Below are positions 8,710 through 18,248 of a stretch of 64,000 bases of DNA, piece by piece (positions within the stretch are counted from its first letter, which is position 1; the number at the start of each line of letters is the position of its first letter). This stretch comes from DATFDN01 sp963830565 (GTDB lineage Bacteria > Pseudomonadota > Alphaproteobacteria > Acetobacterales > Acetobacteraceae), in NCBI GenBank assembly GCA_963830565.1, contig CAWHMO010000018.1, positions 62,001-126,000 of the forward strand, in the 5' to 3' direction. Both the position numbers and the translations under genes were made by a program. Below the pieces are notes generated by a model. That model was given only the letters and a program-made list of their open reading frames with translations. It did no database searches and was not told where the DNA came from.

Positions 8710-10806
8710 TCAGGCGCGCAGCGGCACCACCGCGGCGTCCGCATCGGACTCTGGCACGCCGGCCAGACGCAGCCCTTGGGCGTAGCTTTCGCGGTCGCTC
8801 TCGCGCGCAAACGGTGCGCCGCACAGGAAGCGCTGCACGGTGAAATCCGGCTCGATTGCCAACAGCCGACGCAAGGCGATCGCCGCCTCCTGCCGGCGGC
8901 CAAGATGTCCCAGCGCGGCCAGATAGGGCTTGAAGCCGGCCGAGAGGGACTGATTCATCTGCGTCGCGGACCGTCCGGCCGCCACGGCCGCTTCGTAGTC
9001 CCGCTTGAGCAGGTAGATGAGGGTAAAGAACCCATCGAAGATGAACGCGTACGGATCGAGGGGCGACAGCTCCTTGTAGCGCGCGTTGCGACGCTCGGCC
9101 TCGTTCAGCTCGCCCATGTAGGCGTATGTGGCGGACGACAGCGCCCAGGCCATGGCGAGGTTCGGATTGAGCGACAAGGCGCGTTCATGGAGCGACGCCG
9201 CCTCGAGCAACTGATGATGCAGGAACGCGCGGACATGCCCGGCAATGGTCAGCGCCCGAGCGTCCAGCGGATCCAGCTGGATCGCGCACTCGGCGAGCCG
9301 CCCGCCTTCGGCCATGCTTTCCTCCGGAGCATCGGCCCAGCCCTGCCCGACCAGGAACACGTGCCAGTACGCGGCCCAGGCGTGCGCAGCCGCGTATTCG
9401 GGCTCCAGCTCGATCGCCCGGCGCAGCAGGTCTCCGGCCTGGGCAAAGGATTCGCGTTCCATACGGTTCATCAAGGGCAGGGCGCGCAGGACAAGGTCGT
9501 AGGCGGTGGCGTCCACCGCCGGGCGCGCGGCGACACGCCGGGCCTCGATGAGCAGGATCTCGGGATCGATCTGCGCCACCACCTCGGCCGCGATCTCGTC
9601 CTGCAAGGTCAGCAGGTCATTGACTTGCCGATCGAAGCGCCGCGCCCAGACGACCTGGTTGCCGGCCCGCAGATCGAGCAGCCGGGCCGTCACCCGCAGC
9701 CTCGTGCGCACCCGCTGGATCGAGCCATTCACCAGGAAGTCGAGGCCGAACGCGCGGCGAATCGCGGTCTCGTCGCGCGTCTCCTCGACAAGGCGCGCGA
9801 GCGAGTTCGAGGAGAGCACGAACATCCAGCGGAACCGCGACAGCGCGGCGGTGATCTCCTCCGCCAGCCCCGGGGACAGGTGCGCCTCCTCTTCGCCGGT
9901 GCCGACCAGCTGGAACGGCAGGACGCCGACATGCGCACCCCCTCGGGCACTGCCTGATTGCTGCTCGGCCACCGCGGGCGGCTCTTCGGCCTCGGGCAAT
10001 GGGGCGGGTGGGCGCAGCGGCAGGCGCGAGCCGGACGGGCCGCGAATCTCCGACAGCAGCTTCTGCGTCTCGGCCGAGGGGGCAGCATCCAGGAGGTCGG
10101 CCAGCACGGCGCGGCACCGGTCATAGGCCTGGATCGCCATGCCGCGCTCCCCGCGAGCGGCGTGAGCACGCATCAGCGCCCGCCAGGCACCCTCGTGCGC
10201 ACGGTCGATCGTGAGCAGGCGTTGCGCGGCCGAGATCGTGGTGTCGGGATCCTCCTGCTCGCGCAACAACTGCTCCGCGAGGCTGCGTCCGCGGTCGCGC
10301 AGGCGCTCGCGCTCGGTGGTGAGCCAAGTGTCGAACGCGGGGTCGGTGCCGTCCAGATCCTCCAGCAGGTCGCCATCGAGCAGCGACAGCGAGGTCGGGT
10401 GCTGGACAGTGGCGCGCATGACCTCCTCGACATCGATCCAGACCGCACCGGGGCTGAGCGAGAGATGGTCGCGGGTGATCGTAAGGACATCGTCGGCGCC
10501 GGCTGGAGCAAGCACTTCCAGCAGGCGATGGATCTCCTGTCGCAACGAAGCGCGCGCCTGTTCTTCCGGCCGTCGGCTCCACAACAGCTCGGCCAAGCGC
10601 CCACGCAGGGCCGGGCGCGGGGCGGAAAGCGCGACTACTGCCAGCAGGGCGCGGGTCTTGCGGCCGGTCGGCAGTACGCTCTGGGAGCTGACCGTCCAGG
10701 CCTCCATCTGGCCGATCAGCCGCAGCCTCAGGACGACGGCGCTCGGCCGCATAGCCGAAGCAGGCTGGCCTGAAGCCTGGATGATGGGGTTCGACATCAT
10801 GGCCAT
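8710..10806 (-). CDS. BTAD-domain transcriptional regulator with TolB-like and TPR regions
   Basis: A 698-residue regulator. A winged helix of the OmpR/SARP type (about residues 27-100) is followed by a bacterial transcriptional activator domain (about 100-260, ending near RCRAVLADLLDAAPS). Then comes a Pro/Glu-rich linker, a TolB-like domain beginning VGVLPFQLVGTG, and TPR-like helices to the C-terminus (VWARRFDRQVNDL, then repeats such as AMAWALSSATYAYMGEL). This domain order is known from proteobacterial relatives of SARP/adenylate-cyclase-associated proteins. It sits between gshA and ispE, all on one strand, with 59 bp to gshA. Targets and signal are unknown. No membrane segment is evident, so it is probably cytoplasmic. 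Confidence 0.85.
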   Translation of the reverse strand: MAMMSNPIIQASGQPASAMRPSAVVLRLRLIGQMEAWTVSSQSVLPTGRKTRALLAVVALSAPRPALRGRLAELLWSRRPEEQARASLRQEIHRLLEVLAPAGADDVLTITRDHLSLSPGAVWIDVEEVMRATVQHPTSLSLLDGDLLEDLDGTDPAFDTWLTTERERLRDRGRSLAEQLLREQEDPDTTISAAQRLLTIDRAHEGAWRALMRAHAARGERGMAIQAYDRCRAVLADLLDAAPSAETQKLLSEIRGPSGSRLPLRPPAPLPEAEEPPAVAEQQSGSARGGAHVGVLPFQLVGTGEEEAHLSPGLAEEITAALSRFRWMFVLSSNSLARLVEETRDETAIRRAFGLDFLVNGSIQRVRTRLRVTARLLDLRAGNQVVWARRFDRQVNDLLTLQDEIAAEVVAQIDPEILLIEARRVAARPAVDATAYDLVLRALPLMNRMERESFAQAGDLLRRAIELEPEYAAAHAWAAYWHVFLVGQGWADAPEESMAEGGRLAECAIQLDPLDARALTIAGHVRAFLHHQLLEAASLHERALSLNPNLAMAWALSSATYAYMGELNEAERRNARYKELSPLDPYAFIFDGFFTLIYLLKRDYEAAVAAGRSATQMNQSLSAGFKPYLAALGHLGRRQEAAIALRRLLAIEPDFTVQRFLCGAPFARESDRESYAQGLRLAGVPESDADAAVVPLRA

Positions 10807-10865
10807 ATTCTGCCCATCTGGGTTGCAGGCGCAAGTATGTTCACACGCAAAAGACGCTTCAGAGA

Positions 10866-12251
10866 CTATCCTATTCCGGAAATCGCGAAAATCGGGCGCA
10901 CGTCACCACCCCAAGGGCCGTGGTATTGCTTCAGCCAGTGCTCGGCCTGGAGGGGCGCGCCCTCCATGATGGCATGCAACGGTTCGAGAAACACGCTCTC
11001 ATCGCGCCCGGCTATGTTGGTCCGGGCGCGGGCGCGCAGGCCATCGGATGCGATCGCAAGCATATCCCCGGCGAGGTCGCGCAAGCGATGGCCGCGAAAC
11101 GGCGTGTCGAGCCCCAGACGGGGCACGGCATCGCGGGCCGCCGCCGCGTCGGCCCAGGTGACGCCCCGAATTAGCGCCAGCGCCGCTTCCAGTGCGGCTT
11201 GATCATACAGCAGGCCTACCCACAGCGCGGACTGGGCGATCATCATCTCGGGCGTGCCGGCATCCGCCCCGCGCATTTCCAGGAACCGCTTGATGCGGAC
11301 ATCGGTGAAGGCGGTGGTCAGATGGTCGGCGAAGTCGCCGACCGTGGCGGGCATCCCCACCAGGTTATCGAGCCGCCCCTCCATGAAGGCGCGGAAGGAC
11401 GCGCCGGCGACATCGATGTAGCGGCCCTCGCGGCAGACGAAGTACATCGGCACCTCGTCGATCAGCCATTCGGCGTAGCGTTCGAAGCCGAACCCATCCT
11501 CGAACATCACTGCCGGAATTCCCGAGCGGTCGTTGTCGGTGTCGGACCAGATATGCGCCCGATAGCTCAGGAAGCCGTTCGGCCGGCCGTTGGTGAAGGG
11601 GGAGTTGGCGAACAGCGCGGTCGCCATCGGCTGCAGCACCAACGAGGCGCGCAGCTTGCGCAGCATGTCCTGCTCGGAGCCGAAGTCGAGATTGACCTGC
11701 ACCGTGCAGGTACGTGTCATCATGTCCAGGCCAAGAGCCCCCACCTCCGGCATATAGCGGCGCATGATCGCGTACCGGCTCTTCGGCATCCAGGGCATGT
11801 CCGCGCGCCTCATCGTCGGGTGGAACCCGAGTGGGGCGAAGCCCAGGCCGAGCGGCTCGGCCGCTTCGCGCACGGCCGCGAAATGGGCGTCGAACTCCGC
11901 CTTCGTTTCGTGCAGCGTCTCAAGCGGGGCGCCGGACAGTTCGAGTTGTCCAGCCGGCTCAAGTGATACCGAAGCGCCGCCGCCAAGCTTCAGGCCGATC
12001 GGGTTGGCACCGTCCAGGATCGGCTCGCCGCCCTGCCGTTCCAGCCTCTCCAGCATCGATCGGATGGAGCCGGGCTTGCCGGGCGAGGGCTCGTACGGCG
12101 GCGGGGCCAGGTCATCGCGCCGGAAGCCGAACTTCTCGTGCTCGGTGCCGATGCGGAACCGCTCCCGCGGCTTGCAGCCCTCGGCGATGTAGTCGGCGAG
12201 CTGCCGCACCGACGTGATCGGGGTAGTGTCGGCGTCTCCGGGGTTCGACAT
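10866..12251 (-). CDS. gshA: glutamate-cysteine ligase, plant/alphaproteobacterial type
   Basis: First enzyme of glutathione synthesis, joining glutamate and cysteine with ATP. The protein belongs to the GCS2/plant-type class: RIGTEHEKFGF near residue 38, ISLEPAGQLELSG-like segment (SVSLEPAGQLELSG), FHPTMRRADMPWMPKSRY, and MTRTCTVQVNLDF. The start at 12251 (MSNPGDAD) gives 461 residues, the usual size; an ATG four codons upstream is possible. It lies 34 bp behind rsmE, on the same strand. Confidence 0.94.
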   Translation of the reverse strand: MSNPGDADTTPITSVRQLADYIAEGCKPRERFRIGTEHEKFGFRRDDLAPPPYEPSPGKPGSIRSMLERLERQGGEPILDGANPIGLKLGGGASVSLEPAGQLELSGAPLETLHETKAEFDAHFAAVREAAEPLGLGFAPLGFHPTMRRADMPWMPKSRYAIMRRYMPEVGALGLDMMTRTCTVQVNLDFGSEQDMLRKLRASLVLQPMATALFANSPFTNGRPNGFLSYRAHIWSDTDNDRSGIPAVMFEDGFGFERYAEWLIDEVPMYFVCREGRYIDVAGASFRAFMEGRLDNLVGMPATVGDFADHLTTAFTDVRIKRFLEMRGADAGTPEMMIAQSALWVGLLYDQAALEAALALIRGVTWADAAAARDAVPRLGLDTPFRGHRLRDLAGDMLAIASDGLRARARTNIAGRDESVFLEPLHAIMEGAPLQAEHWLKQYHGPWGGDVRPIFAISGIG

Positions 12252-12285
12252 CAGGTGCGGCATCTCGCGATTGCGTTGGCAGTAT

Positions 12286-12993
12286 TCAGCGGCCTCCCGG
12301 CGCCTGCAACAGCACCAAGCCGGCGATGGCGGCGGTCTCGGCACGCAGGATGCGCGGACCCAGGCTCGCGGGCGCAACAGACGGGTGCCGGGCAAGCGCG
12401 TCAAGTTCCCGGTCGGTGAAACCGCCCTCCGGCCCGATCAGCAATCCAGCCGATCCGCCGGCTGGAGCGAGCATCGGGGCGGGTCCGCGCTCGATGGCGG
12501 CATGGAGCGTCCGCCCCGCTGGCCATGATGCCAACAGCTCGGACAAGCGGCATGGTGGGCGGATCACCGGCACGGTGAGGCGCTCGCTCTGCTCGGCCGC
12601 CTCAGCGGCGATCGTCTCCAGCCTCGCCATGTTCACGCGCGCGGCATTGGTCCGCTCGGTGACGACCGGAAGCAGCGCCGCGACGCCGAGCTCGGTCGCC
12701 TTCTGCGCCAGCAGGTCGGTGGCATCACGCTTTAGGAGGGCGAAGGCCAGCCACAGATCCGGTTCCGGCGATTGTGGACGTAGCCGATGCTGGACGGTGA
12801 AGCTCGTCTGGTCGCGCCGCAGCGCGGTGATGCGGGCCAGCCACTCCCCGTTCCGGCCGTTGAACAAGCGTATGGACTCGCCGGTCGCCCGCCGCATGAC
12901 CGTGCCGAGATAGTGTGCTTGCCCTGGGGTGGCCGCGACCTCGGCCCCTTCGGCAAGCGTCGCATCGACGAACAGACGGATTGACCCCACCAT
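12286..12993 (-). CDS. rsmE: 16S rRNA (uracil(1498)-N3)-methyltransferase
   Basis: SPOUT-class methyltransferase that modifies U1498 in the decoding region of 16S rRNA. The 235-residue protein shows the N-terminal PUA-like part (VDATLAEGAEVAATPGQAHYL) and the SAM-binding knot near the C-terminus: LLIGPEGGFTDRELDAL and SLGPRILRAETAAIAGL, both diagnostic. The start at 12993 (MVGSIRLFVD) leaves only 21 bp to the divergent ubiA start, so the promoters must overlap the two genes. gshA follows on the same strand. Confidence 0.93.
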   Translation of the reverse strand: MVGSIRLFVDATLAEGAEVAATPGQAHYLGTVMRRATGESIRLFNGRNGEWLARITALRRDQTSFTVQHRLRPQSPEPDLWLAFALLKRDATDLLAQKATELGVAALLPVVTERTNAARVNMARLETIAAEAAEQSERLTVPVIRPPCRLSELLASWPAGRTLHAAIERGPAPMLAPAGGSAGLLIGPEGGFTDRELDALARHPSVAPASLGPRILRAETAAIAGLVLLQAPGGR

Positions 12994-13014
12994 CACGGTG
13001 GGCAGATTAGCCCG

Positions 13015-13914
13015 ATGTCCGCGCACACCGACATCGCCGCCGAAGGCTGGGTGGCCCGCCTGCCTGCCTCCTGGCGGCCCTATGTCTTGCTTGTCCGGCT
13101 GGATCGGCCGATCGGAGCGTGGCTGCTGTTCCTGCCGGCACTGTGGGGCATCTTGCTGGCCCGTCCGGCGCCAAGCGCCGCGCTGCGGCTGGTTGCGCTG
13201 TTCGCGGCGGGCAGCGTGGTGATGCGCGGCGCCGGCTGCGTGGTCAACGACCTCTGGGACCGCGACATCGACCGGCGCGTGGCCCGCACCGCCGGCCGTC
13301 CGCTTGCGTCCGGGACGCTGCGGCCCCGCCACGCGCTGGCGTTTCTCGCAGTGCTGCTCGGGATCGGGCTCGCGATACTGCTCCAGCTTGGGCCGCTTGC
13401 GCGCGGGCTGGGCGCCGGCTCCCTGGTCCTGGTGGCGCTCTATCCGCTCGCCAAGCGCGTGACCTGGTGGCCGCAGCTCGTCATGGGGTTCACCTTCGGC
13501 TTTGGCGCGCCGCTAGGCTACGCCGCCGCCGCGTCTCGGATCGACGGCGCCTGGGCCGCGCTCTATCTGGCATCCATTCTCTGGGATCTGGGCTTCGATA
13601 CGATCTATGCTCACCAGGACCGCGAGGACGACGCGCTGGCCGGGGTGAAGTCGACCGCGCGGCTGTTCGGCGAGCGGACTCGACCCTTCCTCGCAACCTG
13701 CTACACTGGCGCATTGGCGGCGCTGGCCGGGGCCGGGTGGCTGGCCGGACTCGGCCCGTGGTTCTGGCCGGCGCTCGCGCTGCCGGCCGTCCTGCTGGGA
13801 TGGCAGGTCGTCGCGCTCGACATTCACGATCCGGGCGGCTGCCTGCGCTTGTTCCGGTTGAACCGCGAAGCCGGGCTGGCGGCGGCGGCGGCGATACTGG
13901 CCGGATGGTTCTGA
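13015..13914 (+). CDS. ubiA: 4-hydroxybenzoate polyprenyltransferase
   Basis: Integral membrane prenyltransferase of ubiquinone synthesis that attaches the polyprenyl tail to 4-hydroxybenzoate. The two aspartate-rich motifs are present: NDLWDRDID at residues 78-86 and DTIYAHQDREDD at 195-206. They lie among eight or nine hydrophobic segments in 299 residues. The end overlaps the following methyltransferase gene by 10 bp. Confidence 0.95.
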   Translation: MSAHTDIAAEGWVARLPASWRPYVLLVRLDRPIGAWLLFLPALWGILLARPAPSAALRLVALFAAGSVVMRGAGCVVNDLWDRDIDRRVARTAGRPLASGTLRPRHALAFLAVLLGIGLAILLQLGPLARGLGAGSLVLVALYPLAKRVTWWPQLVMGFTFGFGAPLGYAAAASRIDGAWAALYLASILWDLGFDTIYAHQDREDDALAGVKSTARLFGERTRPFLATCYTGALAALAGAGWLAGLGPWFWPALALPAVLLGWQVVALDIHDPGGCLRLFRLNREAGLAAAAAILAGWF

Positions 13915-14558
13915 ACGATGCGGCATGCGAAGAGTTCGTGCGCACCTATACCGCGCCCGGCCGCGCCCCGTTGGTCCCGGAAATCGCGCTGACGCTGGCC
14001 AGCGAATTAACACCGATCTGGCAGGCGACCGAGGACTGGTTGGCCACCCGCAACATCGACCCGCCGTTCTGGGCCTTCGCCTGGCCGGGCGGACAGGCGC
14101 TGGCGCGGCATGTCCTGGACCACAAGGACAGTGTCGCCGGACGCCGCGTGCTGGACTTCGCCGCCGGTTGTGGCATCGCGGCGATCGCCTGCGCCCTCGC
14201 GGGCGCGACGGAAGTGGAAGCGGCGGAGATCGACAAGCTCGCCGCGTGCGCGATCGGGCTGAACGCGCGCGCCAACGACGTCGTGCTCGAAGCCGCGCCG
14301 GCCGAGATCGTCGGCCAGCCGAGCCGCTGGGATCTGATCCTATGCGGTGATGTCTGCTACGAGGCGCCGATGACGGGCCGCATCCTGCCCTGGCTGCGGC
14401 GAATGGCCGAAACGACGGAGGTGTGGCTGGCCGACCCCGGCCGCGCCTATCTGCCGACTTCCGGCCTGGCCGCCTTCGCCAGCTACGTGGTGCCGACCAC
14501 GCTCGAACTGGAGGACCGCACAGAGCGCACGGTGACGCTGTACCGGCTGGCGCCCTGA
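13905..14558 (+). CDS. class I SAM-dependent methyltransferase (Nnt1/METTL-like)
   Basis: Methyltransferase of 217 residues starting at an ATG inside the end of ubiA (MVLNDAACEEF), so probably translated in coupling with it. The SAM loop VLDFAAGCGIAAIA is at residues 82-95 and the second acidic motif AAEID follows; LILCGDVCYE matches the post-motif of the lysine/nicotinamide methyltransferase-like group (METTL20, Nnt1). The WAFAWPGGQALARHVL segment before motif I supports that group, which contains protein-lysine methyltransferases such as those acting on electron transfer flavoprotein. The substrate here is not known. Confidence 0.85.
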   Translation: MVLNDAACEEFVRTYTAPGRAPLVPEIALTLASELTPIWQATEDWLATRNIDPPFWAFAWPGGQALARHVLDHKDSVAGRRVLDFAAGCGIAAIACALAGATEVEAAEIDKLAACAIGLNARANDVVLEAAPAEIVGQPSRWDLILCGDVCYEAPMTGRILPWLRRMAETTEVWLADPGRAYLPTSGLAAFASYVVPTTLELEDRTERTVTLYRLAP

Positions 14559-14574
14559 GCCGATCCTGCTTAGC

Positions 14575-15495
14575 TCACCGCGTCTGCTGGATGGCCGACA
14601 GGATCCACCGCCCGCCACGCGCGCGGGTGAAGGTCCAGAGTTCGGTGGCCATCACATGCTCGGTCGGGCTGCCGTCGACGATGCGGCCGGCGGCGTCGCG
14701 GGTCACGTCGACCATCGAGAAGCGCATCGCCACGGTCGCATAGTCCCGTCCCTGCTCCGCCCACGCCTGGGCGAGATCGCCCGAGAGTAGCCGGACATCG
14801 GTGACGCTGTTGCGCTCGCCGCGGCTGGCGTAGTCGGCGAGCTGATCGGCGAAGTAGCTGGCCATTTCAGGTGTAGCGAGCCTGCTCAGCGCGTTGACGT
14901 CGCTGCAACTCCAGGCATCCTGAATGGCGGCCAGGTTCTGCTCGAAGGCCTGGTAGTCGGCTGGTCCGATCGCCAATGGGGGCGACGCCGCGCGGCCGGA
15001 TCCCATCGGTCGCGGGCCGGGTGCCGCCCCCTGCATCCGCGAGAACAGGTTCGCCCCGCCCGCGAAGACGGGGCGAGGTCGATTGCCGCTCAGCAGGCGC
15101 CACACGAAGCGTGCGATCAGCACCAGGAGCGCGATTTGCACGAGGAACCAGATGAATCCGAACCCGCCGCCGAAGCCGTGACCGAACAGCATGCTGCCCA
15201 GCCCGACGCCGACCAGCCCGCCGAGGAGACCGGAGCCGAACCCCGAGCGGTAGGGCGCCGCATAGGCCGGCGCGCCAGGAGCACCGTAGCCGGGCGTCGC
15301 CGGGCGAGGAGTGAAACTGCGCTCGATCGGCGCGGCCGAGTAGGGCGCCGTGCGCGTGGCGGGCGGCGCGGAGAAGGTGTAGCTGCCCCGGCTTCCCATG
15401 GACCCGCCACCGCCCGCGCGCGCGAGCGCGAGGCCCGGCTGCAGCGCGAGGCCGAGGGCCGCGACGGCGACCAGCAGCTTAGAGGAACGGCGCAT
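14575..15495 (-). CDS. Tim44-like domain protein, exported or membrane-anchored
   Basis: Protein of 306 residues with an N-terminal signal peptide (LLVAVAALGLALQPGLALA), a low-complexity Gly/Ala/Pro/Tyr-rich region to about residue 90, and a glycine-rich hydrophobic stretch with a membrane segment (WFLVQIALLVLIARFVWRLL, about 124-143). A C-terminal Tim44/MRP-L45-type domain (about 190-306) follows, with FEQNLAAIQDAWSCSDVNAL and VMATELWTFTRA. Bacterial members are common next to core genes and poorly understood; the fold resembles that of mitochondrial Tim44. It converges on the methyltransferase gene, with 16 bp between stops. Confidence 0.85.
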   Translation of the reverse strand: MRRSSKLLVAVAALGLALQPGLALARAGGGGSMGSRGSYTFSAPPATRTAPYSAAPIERSFTPRPATPGYGAPGAPAYAAPYRSGFGSGLLGGLVGVGLGSMLFGHGFGGGFGFIWFLVQIALLVLIARFVWRLLSGNRPRPVFAGGANLFSRMQGAAPGPRPMGSGRAASPPLAIGPADYQAFEQNLAAIQDAWSCSDVNALSRLATPEMASYFADQLADYASRGERNSVTDVRLLSGDLAQAWAEQGRDYATVAMRFSMVDVTRDAAGRIVDGSPTEHVMATELWTFTRARGGRWILSAIQQTR

Positions 15496-15577
15496 CGTAG
15501 TCGCTCATCCGTGATTGCGCGGTGAATATGGTGTGTTTCGATCGCGGAAGCCAGGGGAGCGATCGGACCGAACGCGA

Positions 15578-16918
15578 TCAGGCGCCGGCCATCGTCATGT
15601 CTTCGATCCGCACCGTCGGGGCGTCCGTACCGCGTCGGAACACCAAGTCGTTGGCCGGGGTGAGATGGGCGAACATCTCCTGCAGGGTGCCGGCGATGGT
15701 GATCTCCGCCACCGGCTCCGCGATCGCCCCGTCGCGGATCATGAAGCCGGCGGCGCCGCGGCTGTAATCGCCCGTCAGACCGTTTACCCCCATCCCGATC
15801 AGCTCGGTGACGTATAGGCCGAGCTTGATGTCGGCCATCAGCTCGGCCGGCGACAGGTGTCCCGGTGCCAAATACAGGTTGGACGGCGCCGGGGAGGGCG
15901 GGCCGCCAGTGCCTCGCGCGGCGTGGCCGGTGGGGCGAAGCCCAAGCTGGCGGGCCGAACGGCTATCGAGCAACCATGTCGCCAGCGTCCCATCCTCGAC
16001 CAGCAATCGCGCGGCCGTTGGCGTGCCCTCGCCGTCCCACGGCTTGGAGCGGGGGCCGCGGCGCCGCAAGGGGTCGTCATGCACCATGATGCCCGGCGCG
16101 AAGACGCGCTGGCCGAGGCGATCCTTGAGGAACGACGTGCCGCGCGCGATGGAGGCGCCGTTGATGGCGCCTGCGAGATGGCCGAGCAAGCTTCCCGCCA
16201 CGCGCGGGTCGTAGACGACGGGCAGCCGCGCCGTCTTGGGACGGATCGGGTTGAGCCGGGCGACCGCGCGCTCGCCCGCGCTGCGGCCGATCGGTGCCGG
16301 CGCGTCCAGGTCGGCCAGATGCACGGTGCTGGCGTAGTCATAATCGCGCTGCATCGCGGTGCCCGCGCCCGCCAGCGCGGTGGCGGAGATCGAGTGGCTG
16401 GTCCGCGCAATTGCCCCGGCGAACCCAGCCGAGGTGACCAGGGCCACCTCAGTCCGGCCAAAACCCGCTGAAGCACCCTCCGAGTTGGTCACGCCCGGAA
16501 CCGCAAGGGCCGCATCCTCGGCAGCGCCGGCACGCGCGGCCAGATGCCCGGCATCCAGTTCCTCGGTGTCAACCAGATCGAGCGGGCCAGGGTCGGGCAC
16601 CGCGCCAGCGGTCGCGGCGGTCTCGGCCAAGCCAGCATAGGGATCGTCCGGCACGACGCGGGCCATGGCAACAGCGCGCTCGGCCAGCGTCGCGAAGCCC
16701 GAGGGATCGATGGTGGTCGAGGAGACCACTGCGGCCTTTTCGCCGACGAACACCCGAAGCCCGAGATCTTGACCTTCCGCCCGCTCGACGTGCTCGGTCT
16801 GTCCCAGCCGGCGCTGCACCACGAGGTGCCTGCCCGCGACGAGCACGGCATCGGCCGCGTCCGCGCCGGCGGCGCGCGCACGGCCGATCAGGTCCTGCAG
16901 GAGGTCAAGGTGACTCAT
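15578..16918 (-). CDS. pmbA: TldE/PmbA family metalloprotease component
   Basis: Protein of 446 residues of the TldD/PmbA family. TldE/PmbA works as the inactive partner in the TldD-TldE heterodimeric protease that trims leader peptides and unfolded proteins. Visible family features are an N-terminal domain with ADAADAVLVAGRHLVVQ, a central region ending RPTGHAARGTGGPPSPAPSNLYL (the GxxxxPxPSNLxL box), and a C-terminal VNGLTGDYSRGAAGFMIRDG. The metal-binding HExxxH of TldD is absent, as expected for TldE. The partner gene tldD is not in the window. Confidence 0.92.
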   Translation of the reverse strand: MSHLDLLQDLIGRARAAGADAADAVLVAGRHLVVQRRLGQTEHVERAEGQDLGLRVFVGEKAAVVSSTTIDPSGFATLAERAVAMARVVPDDPYAGLAETAATAGAVPDPGPLDLVDTEELDAGHLAARAGAAEDAALAVPGVTNSEGASAGFGRTEVALVTSAGFAGAIARTSHSISATALAGAGTAMQRDYDYASTVHLADLDAPAPIGRSAGERAVARLNPIRPKTARLPVVYDPRVAGSLLGHLAGAINGASIARGTSFLKDRLGQRVFAPGIMVHDDPLRRRGPRSKPWDGEGTPTAARLLVEDGTLATWLLDSRSARQLGLRPTGHAARGTGGPPSPAPSNLYLAPGHLSPAELMADIKLGLYVTELIGMGVNGLTGDYSRGAAGFMIRDGAIAEPVAEITIAGTLQEMFAHLTPANDLVFRRGTDAPTVRIEDMTMAGA

Positions 16919-16982
16919 CGCGGGCTTTCCTCGTCATCGCTGTCGCTTCGCGTCGCCTAGAGGGTCCCGACCGCCGCGCCGG

Positions 16983-17706
16983 TCAAGTCCCGGCGACGTC
17001 CACCATGACCAGTTCCGTGTCCTCGGTCGCGATAATCGCGACATCGGTCTCGCCGGTGATGGCGGCGCCGTCGCGCGTTGCAACCTGGGCGCCATTGACG
17101 GTGAGCCGGCCAGTGGCCGGCACGACGTAGGCGGATCGCCCTGGCGCCAAGCCGATCCGCACGCTCTGGCCTTTCCGAAGGCTGCCCGCGAGGACGGCGG
17201 CATCGGCATGCAAGGGCAGCGCGTTCGTTCCACCATCCTGCGCGCGCCCGCTGGCCAGCACTTCAAGAGCGGCGGCGCCGTTGCCTTCGAGGGCGCGGGG
17301 AAAGCGGCGGGCGGCCCATCCGGGAGCAGCGCCGAGCCGGTCGGGGAGGATCCAGAATCTGGAAGAGCCGCGTCGGCGCGTTCTCGAGATTGTACTCGGC
17401 ATGCGTGATGCCGGTGCCGGCATGCATCACCTGCACATCGCCCGCCTCGGTCCGGCCCTCATTGCCCAGGCTGTCACGGTGCGAGATCGCGCCCTCACGC
17501 ACATAGGTGATGATCTCCATCTCGCGGTGCGGGTGAGGATCGAAGCCGGAGGACGGGGCGATCTCGTCGTCATTCCAGACCCGCAAGCGCCCGAGTCCTG
17601 ACCGATTGTGGTCGTGATACTGGCCGAAGCTGAAATGGTGGCGTGCATTGAGCCATTGGTTGCGAAAAGCACCCAGGGAGGCGAACGGCCGGACATCGAT
17701 CATCAC
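16983..17706 (-). pseudogene. pirin family protein (YhhW type), split by one frameshift
   Basis: Bicupin pirin protein; YhhW-type pirins are cytoplasmic metalloproteins with quercetinase activity. The first cupin, from MIDVRPFASL, has the metal-binding residues in FDPHPHREMEIITY and VMHAGTGITHAEYN. At TRLFQI the frame breaks; the expected continuation WILPDRLGAAPGW is in the next frame. Deleting one of the two A bases at 17356-17357 restores a 240-residue protein of normal length ending with the second cupin. The gene follows the MarR gene by 27 bp on the same strand, a common pairing in which the MarR protein controls the pirin. It is either a fresh pseudogene or an assembly error. Confidence 0.88.
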
Positions 17707-17733
17707 AGGCTCCTATCATTCGATGGCGAACGA

Positions 17734-18231
17734 TTATGCCCGTAAGTGGGGCGACTCGCCCGCTGGCGCAATCGGGGCCGCTGCGGCCAGCCCAAGCTTG
17801 CGGAGCAGGACCCCGAGCTGGCGCAGCTCCCCCGGCTCAAGCCCGCTCATTGCCGCCGCGATGTCGTTCGCGTGATACGGGAACAGCGACTCGATCAGGG
17901 TCCGCCCTTCGGAGGCCAGGGCGACGCTTACGACCCGGCGGTCCCCCGGCTTGCGGCTGCGGACTACCAGGCCGCGCCGTTCCAGCTTGTCGATTACATC
18001 TGTCATGTTGCCGGCGCTGGTCAGCACCTTGCGTCCCAGTTCCCGCTGGCCGAGCGGGCCGAGGTGCAGCAATGCCTCAAGCACCCCGAGCTGGGTTACG
18101 GTAAGCCCGCTGGCCGCAAGGCGCGGCTCGACGCATGCCAGGACTGCCTTGCTCGCGCGGAGCAGCTTCACGTACGCCCGCAGTGCCTCAGCGACAACGG
18201 GATCATCGACGCCGGCCGGACGGCCGGTCAC
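17734..18231 (-). CDS. MarR family transcriptional regulator
   Basis: Winged-helix repressor of 165 residues. The DNA-binding core is clear: GLTVTQLGVLEALLHLGPLG followed by ELGRKVLTSAGNMTDVIDKLERRGLV (recognition helix) and the wing RKPGDRRVVSVALASEG. It is first in a probable two-gene operon with the pirin gene and lies 17 bp after the Usp gene on the same strand. MarR proteins upstream of pirins usually answer electrophiles, phenolics or oxidants; that is inference for this case. Confidence 0.92.
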   Translation of the reverse strand: MTGRPAGVDDPVVAEALRAYVKLLRASKAVLACVEPRLAASGLTVTQLGVLEALLHLGPLGQRELGRKVLTSAGNMTDVIDKLERRGLVVRSRKPGDRRVVSVALASEGRTLIESLFPYHANDIAAAMSGLEPGELRQLGVLLRKLGLAAAAPIAPAGESPHLRA

Positions 18232-18248
18232 GTCGGGCCTCCCCGGTC

